Assembly: GCA_963575745.1 (NCBI GenBank)
Contig: CAUYUJ010014337.1
Coordinates: 118,821 to 182,820 of the forward strand
DNA length: 64,000 nt
Direction of reading: 5' to 3'
Source of the DNA: Prorocentrum cordatum
Taxonomy: Eukaryota; Sar; Dinophyceae; Prorocentrales; Prorocentraceae
Part shown: positions 41,040-49,905 of the stretch, in pieces
How positions within the stretch are numbered: position 1 is the stretch's first letter
Layout of the letters: each line of letters begins with the position of its first letter
Program-made: the position numbers and the translations under genes
Notes under the pieces: generated by a model
The model's database searches: none
Told to the model about the DNA's origin: nothing
Seen by the model: only the letters and a program-made list of their open reading frames with translations

Positions 41040-42369
41040 CTCCTTGCAGGCGAGCCTCGAACTCGTCGAGCCGGCTCAGCATCGACTGGATCTGCAACTG
41101 GTTGGCGGCCGCCACTTCGGCACCACGGTCCGCGCTCGAGGACACCATTGCCGACCGCCTCAGCTCCCGAGCCCGCTCGGCAATCCTGATCTCGTTCAAC
41201 TCCGCGGCCATCGCCCTCTGAGACTCGGCTAAGTCGTCCAACTGGGCCACGAGAGCTGCATCGGGGGCCGCCGCGACGGGATGAGGAGACCCCGAAGGTG
41301 GCGGCAAAGGAGGCCCCACGACAGCGGCCCCTCCGACGTCTCCGACCACGGACGATGCAGAGGACGAAGCCACCGACGAGTGACCAGGCTCCTCCCCTTC
41401 CTGCATCTCGTGGGCACCCCAGAACATGAGCAGGATGAGCGCTAACAGTAGAGCAGCCCAGCGACGCAGCGGCATGAGCTTCCGAGCCCAGTCCACCCAC
41501 TCGCCTCCGTAGGACACCCACTCCTGGATCGTCTCGGACGACTCGATGAGCGCGTCCCGACAGGCCACCATCCAGCTCACGAACGCGAGCCAAGTCTCCA
41601 CGATCATATCCACCACCCCCAGGTACTTCAGAGCTTCGAACAGCACGAAACCCAGCGCCAGCAGCCCCAGCACACGGTACGGCGAGCGCAATGCCCACCG
41701 CAGCGTACGCAATGAAGAGCGTGCCGAGCTGGCCATCGCATAGACCACGTTGATGGCGACGGCCTGCTGGGCCTGACGGCCCGGTCGATACAACTCCAGG
41801 GCTGGAATAGTACCCGCTCGCAGCCCGTCTGTAGCTTGCTGCATGAAACTGTTCTTCTGCACCTGCGTGAGAGCCGGCAGCGCTTGCCAGCGGATCCCAG
41901 GCACGGGATCGGAGAAGACCGTCGTCTTCGCAGTGATCGTGATGGTCCCCATGGAAAGATCTGGCAGCAAGACCGCCCAGCAATTCCCCGTCTTCCGTCG
42001 AACTAAGAAAATCTCCTGGCCATCCGTCGCGCTCCGGCGGTAGTAGCGTCGGCTCCATACCTCCACTGGCATCACCCGCTCCGGCGTGAAATCCTCACCC
42101 TCCAGCGGATCCTCCTCAGGACTCGGCGGGTCACGGACCACGGTCACGAGCGTCCAGAGGAACACCAGGAGCGGCCCGCCGCAGCGCGCCGTCGCGAGGA
42201 TTCGACCCCCGCCCTCTGGCAGGCACGGCGCCTGCCCAGCAAGGAACAAAGGGAGCTCCCCGCACTCAGAGCCCACCAGCTCCCAGGACGAGCCAGCAGA
42301 AGATATCGCACTGCCCGCGCGGGATGGAGAAGTCGAGCCCACTGACTCGAGCTCAAGCGAAATGGGCAT
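41040..42369 (-). CDS. Gag-like protein, first part, with membrane segments
   Basis: 443 codons from ATG 42369, the first ORF after A1. Three hydrophobic stretches are visible: about residues 64-77 (PLLVFLWTLVTVV), 230-266 (VLGLLALGFVLFEALKYLGV then VETWLAFVSWMVA) and 299-316 (WAALLLALILLMFW). A Ser/Pro-rich linker and a predicted coiled coil (VAQLDDLAESQRAMAAELNE through SMLSRLDEFEARL) follow. Beyond 41040 this frame loses protein character and becomes the shadow of the other frame, although it stays open for another 5.3 kb. The role is unknown; position suggests a structural Gag. Membrane segments are unusual for Gag. Confidence 0.65.
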
Positions 42370-42387
42370 GAACGCTTGAGCCCCAAA

Positions 42388-42540
42388 GAACTTGAGACGG
42401 AGAACACATGCATAACACGTTATACAGACGGCGCATCTGCTGCTCCCCGCCCCCCCCCGATGTCCAAGGTAAAGGTCGGGGGGGGGGAAGGGGTGAGAGG
42501 TGGAGGCCCGAAAAAGTCATTGTATCTTATACAACACACA
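42388..42540 (-). repeat. A1 split direct repeat (element 5' end)
   Basis: 153 bp matching A2 (35255-35408). Its outer edge at 42540 marks the element start; neighbouring plus-strand sequence beyond it is AAAAGTGCCGG. Confidence 0.92.
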
Positions 42541-42809
42541 AAAAGTGCCGGATCAAGTCGAAAGCGGGCTCCGAGAGGAGGAGGGTCAGGAGGCAAAACT
42601 GCTCGGGACCCTGAGATCCTGGGCCGGGCCGCGCGGGACAGTCAGAGGAGGGCTCGGCTTGAGGAGCTGGTCGCTGGGAAGGGTCCAGAGCTCTCTGGGG
42701 GCCAACGCCATGAGCAAGTGGCGACGTCGAGGGTCTGGGGAGGGCGCGGGAGGTGGGAGGGATCCAGGTCGTCGGGCCCTCTCCCCATCCCTCTCCAGCG
42801 GGCCAGGGT

Positions 42810-42968
42810 TACGTCGGACATGTCCTCCTACAGGCAGGTTTTGGACGAAAAATGAAACAGATTCGAAGGATGCTCAACAGAAATCAACGATGGGCAAAAC
42901 ATCGTCCCCAGACAATGATACTACTATTTTTGAATATTCCCCCAGTGGAGGGACAGGCGAAACTTAAC
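42810..42968 (+). mobile_element. T1-family TIR element, copy 1
   Basis: Left ACGTCGGACATGTCCTCCTA and right CCAGTGGAGGGACAGGCGAA ends are inverted relatives. The interior has TTTTGGACGAAAAATGAAAC, ACATCGTCCCCAGAC and TATTTTTGAATATTCC. Non-coding, 159 bp. Confidence 0.75.
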
Positions 42969-43068
42969 GATAACCTTGGACGTCGGAGGTCTGGGGAGGG
43001 AGGGCGCGGGAGGTGGGAGGGATCCACGTCGTCGGGCCCTCCCCCCATCCCTCTCCAGCGGGCCAGGG

Positions 43069-43135
43069 TCAGGTCGGGACTGCTTTTAGACTACTTTTGA
43101 ATGCTCCGCCTATAGAGGGACATGCCCGACGTAAG
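43069..43135 (+). mobile_element. T1-family element, deleted copy
   Basis: CAGGTCGGGA joins directly to the T1 right half (CTACTTTTGAATGCTCCGCC, TATAGAGGGACATGCCCGAC). Most of the left half is missing. Confidence 0.7.
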
Positions 43136-43284
43136 GCCAGGGGCTCCATGGCGTCCCCAAGCTGCCCCCGCCCGATGCGGGGAGTGGACGCCGCGGACCC
43201 CCGACGGACTGGCCGCGCCAGTCGGATCGGATGAAAAGGGGGAGGCAGGAAAGGGGTAGTCAACGAATCAGCTCATGTACAGAG

Positions 43285-43448
43285 GCCAATCCGCAAGAGA
43301 CCTTCCACAAGAAACCCAACCCTGAGACCGCAGGACGTCCATTCGTTGTTGGTGTGGGAACGTCACGCTTTGCATAGTACAACTATCGAAACCCAAGAAA
43401 CCCAGAGCACCCTGGAGGGAAACAGGATGTTTGTTGGCATGGGTCTCC
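43285..43448 (+). repeat. T9 dispersed repeat, copy 1
   Basis: Ordered words CTTCCACAAGAAACCCAACC, CTGAGACCGCAGGACGTCC, TGGGAACGTCACGC, ATCGAAACCCAAGAAACCC and GCACCCTGGAGGGAAAC also occur at 60225-60392 at roughly 75-80 percent identity. Function unknown; non-coding. Confidence 0.7.
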
Positions 43449-44327
43449 ATTGTAGGAGGTAAAAGGGGGAGACAGGAAAGGGGGGATCCGGCGGGACACC
43501 GGCGGGACACCGGCGGGACACCGCGCGCCACCGGCCCCCGGACAGGAATCATTTGGTCCAGCCGCGCCTCAGCCGGAGGAGACATTCTTCTCGCCCGCCC
43601 ACGCAGCTTCGCCTCGCCCGCACGCAAGGCACGCACGAACACGAAACCGAAACAGATTTCCTGGTAGGCGGGCTCTCCGTTCCACCTCGATCTCACCCCC
43701 TCATCTCCGACAGATGAGGTCCGCGCCTTCTAAGAAGCAGCCTCTTCTACGGGCATCGTCACATCCTTAGCGTGCATGTGGTTTCGGGCCCCGCGAAATC
43801 GAAGCCCTTGACACGCTAAGCAGCGCACGGGCGTACACGCGAAGTAAGGCCGGGCAAAACAGCCCTCCGAAATACCCGCGAAGTACCAGATGCGCAGGAT
43901 CCATGCAAAATGCGGAGCTGTTGGCGTGCATAAGCGTATTTCCAACCGCACGCCAATCATCGACCATGATTGTATAGCCGACCCGTACCATAAGGACGCG
44001 CGATAAGGATGCAAAGGCCTTCGAAGGCCATGCCGACACTTTTCGCAGGCGGCGCGCGGCCAGCAAAAAGTGGCCAAGGATGGACCGAGGAGGCAAGGAT
44101 GCAAGGGCACCCTTGGGAAGGTTGCCAATCCTTGCTATGCGGGTGGACTGCAAGAAGCCTCCGAGGTACACGCTGAGCACCAGCCGCGCAGGACACACGC
44201 CAAGTGCGGGGCGCTGAGCGTGCATGGAAGCATTCCCAACGACACGCTGAGAACAGACCATGGGTGTGAGCAGCCTTGCCTCCTCCCCTGCCACCCCCCT
44301 CTGCGCGTGGCCGATGCCTTCCCTGCT
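43449..44327. other. Unique non-coding stretch
   Basis: 43495-43530 has three tandem CGGCGGGACAC units. 43880-44230 contains two diverged halves sharing GGATGCAAAGGC/GGATGCAAGGGC, ATGCGCAGG/CGCGCAGGA and TGCGGAGCTGTTGGCGTGCA/TGCGGGGCGCTGAGCGTGCA, partly inverted. No gene is recognised. Confidence 0.45.
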
Positions 44328-44684
44328 CTTAGGTCGGACATGTCCCCCTACATGTGGATTTGGGACAAAATAATCAAAACACATCAAAAATAGTTCGCCG
44401 ACCCCTTGGGGATCATCGGCGTGTGAGATGCTTCCCCCTCCCCAAACCCCTCCCCCTGGAGCCCGGTCTGGTCGATTTGGAGGGGGGGGGGCCGTCCGGC
44501 CCGAGCGCATGGGGGGGGTCCGGCCCTTCCCGGGCTCCTTCTGGAGGTCCACGACCCAAACAAAAACAAAGGGGCCGGCGGTGGGGCGTAAGCCTACGAA
44601 TCCAACATACAAAAAATGGTCCCCAGGCTATGTCTAAAATAACTTTGAAGGTTCCTCCTGTAGAGGGTACAGGCCCGACTGAAC
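44328..44684 (+). mobile_element. T1-family element, long copy
   Basis: T1 left end CTTAGGTCGGACATGTCCCC and right end TCCTGTAGAGGGTACAGGCC enclose 357 bp. The central 44400-44600 is unrelated GC-rich sequence, probably an insertion. Confidence 0.6.
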
Positions 44685-44697
44685 CCTGTTCTCGCCC

Positions 44698-44938
44698 CTC
44701 CTCAGGAGAGCCCAGAATCGAATCGATAAGTCGGATCGGCGATCGAAATGAATCGGATCGGCGGAAATCGGCAGCCGAGTCGGGAAAAGTCGAATCGGCG
44801 GAAATCGGCAGGCTAGTAGCCCTCCGACGAGAAATCGGAACCCAAATCGGAATCCCAAGTCCAACGGAATCGGAATCGGAACCCATCGAAATCGAATCGG
44901 ATCGAATCGGAGGAATCGCAACGAGCCCTGACCCTGTT
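44698..44938. repeat. Dispersed TCGGAATCGG-rich repeat, copy 2
   Basis: Same blocks and order as 4486-4720, including AAGTCGGATC, AAATCGGCAGCC and GGAGGAATCG. Confidence 0.65.
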
Positions 44939-45064
44939 CTCGCCCCTCCCCGCCCTGCGCTCCAGCGCCGCGGACGACGCCGAGAGGCGCGTGGCCCCCA
45001 GCGGGGGCGTGGCGCCGCCGCCGCGCGGCGAGGCCCTCGCCGCGCGGAGGGCAGCTCCTCCGCC

Positions 45065-45345
45065 TTCCTCCTCCGCCCTCCTCCTCCTCCTCCTCCGCCT
45101 TCCTGCTTCTCCTCCTCCTCCTCCTCCTCCTCCTCCTCGTCCTCGTCCTCCTCCTCCTCCTCCTCCTCCTCCTCGTCCTCCTCGTCCTCCTCCTCGTCCT
45201 CCTCCTCTTCCTCCTCCTCCTCCACTCCCTCCTTCCCTCCAGCTCCTCCTCCTCCTCGTGCTCCTCCTCCTCCTCCTCGTCCTCCTCCTCCTCCTCCTCT
45301 TCCTCCTCCTCCTCCTCCTCCTCCTCCTCCTCTCCCCCCCTCCTC
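45065..45345. repeat. CTC/TCC array, 280 bp
   Basis: TCC units with TCG interruptions. Poly-Glu/Ser frames are artefacts. Confidence 0.95.
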
Positions 45346-46341
45346 CTGGCGCGTAGCCGCCGGCCGATCGCTAACCAACTCCCCTTACCTAAGATCCTGG
45401 CTCTGTCTGGATACGGCGGATTCGTGCCGTGTCGACTTCGGAATTCGTTTCCGACGCCATGGAGATCGTTCAGCCTTGAGCGATCGACCGTTTCCGAAAC
45501 GACCGATCGTTCGACATCGACCGATTCTGGGTCGCTGGCGGCATTCAACTTTAAACGATGGCGGCTGGGTCGCCGCTGGTCGACACGACGCGAAGCTAGG
45601 ACGAGCAAGATGTCATGACAAGATTGGCTCAAGATAGGTCCCAATATTTTCAGGAACTATCTAGCAGCCCTCGTTTTTTGAGCCCGTGCGGGACACTGGG
45701 GCATTATGGGAATCTTGAACACCTTGCGCATCTAGAAACGTATCATTCTCATGCACTCTTGCTCCTCTGAGAATTGACGGCGCGCAAACGGGGGTAATTA
45801 TATAGGGGGAGAGGGGAAGGCCTCTTAGAAGGAGGCTGCTCCTCTTAGAATGCGCTGGCCCTACATCTACAGACAAGACCCGCACCCTCTACAAAGCAGG
45901 GGTCCCTCTGAGAACCCCCCCCCACACACACTCTCCCTCCCCCCCCCGCTCGTGGCTGCGTCCTCGAAGGAGGCGTCGTTTCCTCCAGGAAGTGGGCCCC
46001 CTGATCACCCCTGAGATCAGCCGTAGGGAACACCTTGCAGCATCGTAACAGGTCACGCCCGGAGCCCCAGCCTACATCTTGCCGCGCCGCCTTCCGAGCC
46101 CGAAGTGTCTGTGAGGGCCCCCGGGGCCCGAGACAAGAAGCGACAGCGCCCGGCTCGAAAGCATTGGGACGCCAGGACCTCGGGTACCCCCGGAGCACTC
46201 CAGGGACGGCCCCCGACCGCCAGAAAAGCCTCCCTGGGCCTCGCTCCCGCGAAGCATGGGACCACTGGAACCACTACGAGAAGCGTGCTGTGTCGGCTCC
46301 AGGTTGCCCACCATTCCAAGTCGTGGGTGTGGACGCCCAGA
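45346..46341. other. Non-coding stretch with partial T8 copy
   Basis: 45460-45540 has TCGACCGTTTCCGAAACGAC-type inverted words. 45800-45910 aligns with T8 (CTCTTAGAAGGAGGCTGCTC, GCGCTGGCCCTACATCTACA). The rest is unique and no gene is recognised. Confidence 0.5.
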
Positions 46342-46530
46342 ATGGGCACGGACAAAAATGGGTACAATACCCAACAACAAATGTTGTCCCAAACCGACAG
46401 CGGCCGCTGTTGGGCAGGCGGCTCTTTGTCTTCAAAGAACAAGGTCCGCGGCGGCACGAACAGCGAGTCGTGTTCAAAATGAACAGGAACTGCTGTTGGG
46501 CATTGTACCCATTCTTTCCGTACCCATTTC
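46342..46530. mobile_element. T7 TIR element, 189 bp
   Basis: Left end GGGCACGGACAAAAATGGGT continuing ACAATACCCAACAAC. Right end GCTGTTGGGCATTGTACCCA continuing TTCTTTCCGTACCC. They form about 35-bp inverted repeats with few mismatches. MITE-like; only one copy is in this window. Confidence 0.75.
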
Positions 46531-46544
46531 GGGCGTTGGCAAAA

Positions 46545-46715
46545 CTGGGTTTAGTGGAACCTGGTTTAGTGATGTGTACTGGGGGACGCCCCCCTGCCCC
46601 GTTCCACTAACCGGAACTGCCGTCACCCGAAAGAACACCATCTACGGCAGACCTGGTTTAGTGATTCTGGCTAATTCAAGGGCTCCGGGGCCCTACCACT
46701 AACCTGGTCACCTTA
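46545..46715. repeat. Palindromic GTTTAGTG / CACTAAC repeat
   Basis: GGGTTTAGTGGAACCTGGTT and CCGTTCCACTAACC are inverted, and so are GACCTGGTTTAGTG and CCACTAACCTGGTC. Probably a small TIR element with internal duplication. Confidence 0.5.
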
Positions 46716-46879
46716 CCTGGGGTCCTGGCTATACCCGACCAATTCGTTCGTGCAGATTGGGAAACACATCGCCGGACAGTTGCCGGCGCACCCGCCGTTT
46801 CATAAAAAACCCTGGCGCTCCGCCGCCTTCCGCCGCCCGCCCGCCCGCCCTCCACGCGGAGGGCGTGGCGCGCCGCAGC

Positions 46880-46930
46880 GCGCGAAACGTCGTCGGCGTC
46901 GTCGTCGTCGACGTCGACGTCGTCGTCGTT
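46880..46930. repeat. GTC/GACGTC tract
   Basis: CGTCGTCGTCGTCGACGTCG units, partly self-complementary. Confidence 0.8.
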
Positions 46931-47096
46931 GGCGCGCACAAGGGGGTAAGGGGAGGGGGGGAGGCTTCTTAGAAGGAGACTGCTCCTTGAGAAGGCGCGG
47001 GCCTTGTCTGCAGATGTCGGGCCAGCGCCTTCTGAGAAACATCCTTCCTTCTAAGAAGCCTTTCTCTCCCTCGACCCCCTTGTGCGCGCGGCGAGC
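46930..47096. mobile_element. T8 TIR element, 167 bp
   Basis: Left GGCGCGCACAAGGGGGTAAG through GGCTTCTTAGAAGGAG and right CCTTCTAAGAAGCCTTTCTC through CCCCCTTGTGCGCGC form inverted repeats of about 45 bp. A partial relative lies at 45795-45970, and AGAAGGCC palindromic words recur at 56690-56840. Confidence 0.8.
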
Positions 47097-47465
47097 GACC
47101 CTTGGCAAGAGTGACCTATTGTGCGCGGCTTCAGGGGGGGGCCGCGGAGGGGCCGGCCAAACCCAAGCGCGCGTCAACCCGGCGAAGAGCCCCTCGTACG
47201 TGTAGTTGAGCGATGCATTAGCGCCGACGGGAACTTCCGCTTCGCATGCGCAGCGGCGGCCCCGGCCACACGCTATATGCCCTGCAAGCGGATGGCGTGT
47301 CGCTCCACTCCGCGGCACGGGTGCGCGGGAAAAGCTAAGGACGTTGACGCCTCGGGACCAGACATTGGATGACGTATCGCGCCGAAGCATGGTGAACCAG
47401 AACAGGCGGAGTGCCACGCTATCCAAGAGTTCCCGAACGTACCGCCGTCGGGATGGATAATGCCA
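47097..47465. other. Unique non-coding stretch
   Basis: No gene or repeat recognised. Confidence 0.4.
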
Positions 47466-47660
47466 GGCGCCGAGTTGCAGGCAAAATGTGCATCCATATC
47501 CAGTGCGTCTTGGGATGTTTGAGAGGGGTCGTCAAAAGGCCGAGGCGCAGTGGATATGGATAACAATGTAGTCTCTAGGGGCCAGATGTGTATCCTTATC
47601 CATCACGCCGCCTGTGCTTTCTGGGGAAGGGAGCCCGAAACTAAAAGATGCAGTGGGTAT
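47466..47660. repeat. Dispersed block shared with 52.88-53.2 kb
   Basis: GCGCAGTGGATATGGATAAC and CTTTCTGGGGAAGGGAGCCC recur near 53125-53190 (as TCCACATCCACTGCGCC, inverted) and 52880-52925 (as GGGCTCCCCTCCCCAGAAAG, inverted). CATCCATATCCAGTGCG at 47487 and CGCAGTGGATATGGATAA at 47547 are an inverted pair within the block. Confidence 0.6.
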
Positions 47661-47794
47661 GTATATAAGTCTTGCCCGCACGAGTCGAGCCGCATCTCCG
47701 ATGCATCGGCGGAGCGACGTGTCCCCCCGACCCAATCTACTCGGCCCACATTTGGGACGCCTGGGGTCGTTGTCGACGTCGACGCCCCAAAGAC

Positions 47795-48240
47795 CTGAGC
47801 CGCTTTCAGACAATCCTGGGATTCCGTGAAGGGCCCTTGAGCCCGAAAGCAGCGAAAACCTTCGGACACCGTTCCCCCAGGACCCGCTTGCTTGATTCAT
47901 CGCGACGCTTGTCGGTCGCCGTTCGTCGTTCTGAGACCCCCAACGTCTTGCTTTTGCATGGCATGGGCCCCCGAAGGTCCGGGAACGGTTTTTCATTCTG
48001 AGGTGCCGGCCCTGAGGACCGGTGAAGGCCACCAGAGGCCGCAAACCGGCGAGCACCTCCCGTCGTATGACGCGATGGGGGTCTGGGGAAAGCAGGAGGA
48101 ACGGATACTTCTGTGGCAGCTCATAAGGGCCCCTCATGCTATCCTGCTGGCTCTTGCGAGTCGATGCTAGCCGACGCTAAGTCGACGCTAGGTTGGCGCT
48201 AAGTCGAAGCCAAATCGATGTAGTCGAAGGCAAATCGGCG
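47795..48240. repeat. Composite T3 fragments plus GACGCTA units
   Basis: T3 words (GACAATCCTGGGATTCCGTG, CACCTCCCGTCGTATGACG), GGCAGCTCATAAGGG, GGCTCTTGCGAGTCGATGCT, then CGACGCTAAGTCGACGCTAG units. Same component order as 12776-13095. Confidence 0.6.
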
Positions 48241-49337
48241 CTTACCAAACACAAGCGCACACTAGTGCACCCTCAAGGCGAAATTGCGAGAACCTACAAA
48301 ATCCCCTTGAGTTACTACCGACCGATACCGATACTTCCTGGACCTCTCCCGGGGTGCGTTCTGACAAACATTTCGAAGCGAATCAAGCGGTGGCGACGAG
48401 GGCATTCTAGAAGGCCCAAAAAGGCGACAACGAGGCAGAGGCAGCGACATGGGACCTGTTCCTCCCCTGTAACTGAAAAGCTGCCGTCGCGATGTCTCTG
48501 CCACGACGCGAGGGGGTCTCAAACTCCGCTCAACATGGGTCCACACACCCCTGTTGGGGTCCACATGCACCAGCTTTTCAAGCTGCGTCCAGCCGTGGCG
48601 GAGAGGAGGGCACCCGAAGTCTAACGAACCTCGAATCTCTAGGTTCGAGCCCTTAGAAGTCGGCTCACGGAAGCCCTTTGTCGGCCTAGTGGCGCCCCGT
48701 AGCGCGCCCAATTATGAGCAAAGCGGACATAACTCATCCCCCTTCACGTGGCGCTACTGGGCGCTCTTGGTCGCCATTGGGCGCAGTTTCAGGCCATTAT
48801 TAGAGCGCTACTGGATGCTGTGTTGCTCCATTTGGCGCTATTGATCGCTCTTGGGCACCATCGCCGATATACACACAGCGCAAGAAAAGCGAACATCTCC
48901 GTGACTTGCGTTGTGGACGCGGCCGCAACAGACCTTCGCAAGAAGCCACGTCCTTAAGACCCGCGCGCGAGGCGCGACTGGGGAGAAGCCTAATCGCACC
49001 CTGGACGCAGCAGGCTCTTTCACGACCGCGGTAGGCCTCCGCGCAGCGCGCGGCGCGCAGGATCCTAGGATACCCTGACGAAAATAATCAAGTTTCTTGA
49101 TGTGCGGCCCCCATACGATCTAACGGGAAACACTGTGTCTTCCTCGGAGGCGTGCGTCCGACCCGAGCATGTAGCACAACCACATTGTATTACATCGTTT
49201 CCCGAGCTGTATGGACAGAGTGCCCACGACGGAACTGATACTGGAAGGTTTCTCGGCGCGCGCGTCGCACCTGGGGGCGGCGACGCGCGCGTCGCCCCTG
49301 AGTATGTTGGGATGACGCCGATCTAGCGACCCCCGAT
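48241..49337. other. Mostly unique non-coding stretch
   Basis: 48750-48860 contains four loosely related GCGCTACTGGGCGCTCTTGG units. No gene or RNA recognised elsewhere. Confidence 0.45.
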
Positions 49338-49545
49338 CTAACGTCAGGCCGGGCATGTCCTCCTGCAGCCAGATTTTGAAAGAACGCTATAACATAACCA
49401 AACATTCATCAATAGTTTAAACATCAAATTCTACCTAACAGCGAAGACTGAGAGGTTTCTAATGGTCTCAAAAGAAAGCATCATGACTCCCCAGGGGGGT
49501 CCAGGTAGGATCCGGGGAGAATCCGCGGAAGTCGCTTTAGGCAAA

Positions 49546-49905
49546 CAGTTACACACTTCGTGGTCTTCGAGGTCCCAGAACTCCATTCCCGGGCCACATT
49601 CTGAATGCCCGGAGCCAGCTGCAGGCCACTTCGTGCTCTTCGAGTTCCCAGAACTCCATTCCTGGGCCACATTTTGAATGCCCGGAGCCAACTGTAGGCC
49701 ACTTCGTGCTCGTCGAGTTCCCAGAACTCCATTCCCGGGCCACATTTTGAACGCCCGGAGCCAACTGTAAGCCACTTCGTGGTCTTCGAGTTCCCAGAAC
49801 TCCATTCCTGGGCATGATTTTGAATGCCCGGAGCCAACTGTAGGTCACTTCGTGTTCTTCGAGTTCCCAGAACAATATTCCCGGGCCACATTTTGAATGT
49901 TGAGG
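49546..49905. repeat. 73-bp tandem repeat, five copies
   Basis: Units begin GGCCACTTCGTGGTCTTCGA and include CCCAGAACTCCATTCC and GCCCGGAGCCAACTGTA. Anchors lie at 49551, 49624, 49697, 49770 and 49843, an exact 73-bp period. Confidence 0.95.

Larger units (their letters stand above)
35123..42540 (-). mobile_element. DIRS-order tyrosine-recombinase retrotransposon with split direct repeats
   Basis: Read on the minus strand the order is A1 (42540-42388), ORFs (42369-35758), B1 (35635-35577), A2 (35408-35255), B2 (35196-35141), plus an 18-nt terminal word. This is the split-direct-repeat layout established for PAT, Ngaro and kangaroo elements, which replicate through a circular intermediate inserted by a tyrosine recombinase and have no LTRs or integrase. 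The coding set is Gag-like protein, RT, RNase H, methyltransferase-like domain and tyrosine recombinase. The presence of a methyltransferase-like domain is more like PAT/DIRS1/kangaroo than Ngaro. A1 and A2 match almost perfectly, differing by one G in a G-run, and the RT, RNase H and recombinase motifs are intact, so the element looks young. Confidence 0.9.
42722..43135 (+). repeat. Tandem duplication of flank plus T1 elements
   Basis: The flank GGCGCGGGAGGTGGGAGGGA, followed by TCC and a GTCGTCGGGCCCTC block, then CCATCCCTCTCCAGCGGGCC, occurs at 42746-42808 and 43005-43068. Each copy is followed by a T1 element: full length (42810-42968) after the first, a 67-bp internally deleted form (43069-43135) after the second. 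Confidence 0.8.

Noticed and set aside
40859-42058. 399-codon minus-strand frame overlapping the Gag ORF
   Set aside because: Arg/Gly/Ser-rich shadow of the Gag frame; the Gag frame has coherent helices and a coiled coil.
45618-45636. TTGGCTCAAG, matching the 3' end of the dinoflagellate spliced leader
   Set aside because: Only 10 bases match and the upstream part of the leader is absent; a chance match of this length is not rare in 64 kb. A similar 8-base match at 58913 was rejected for the same reason.
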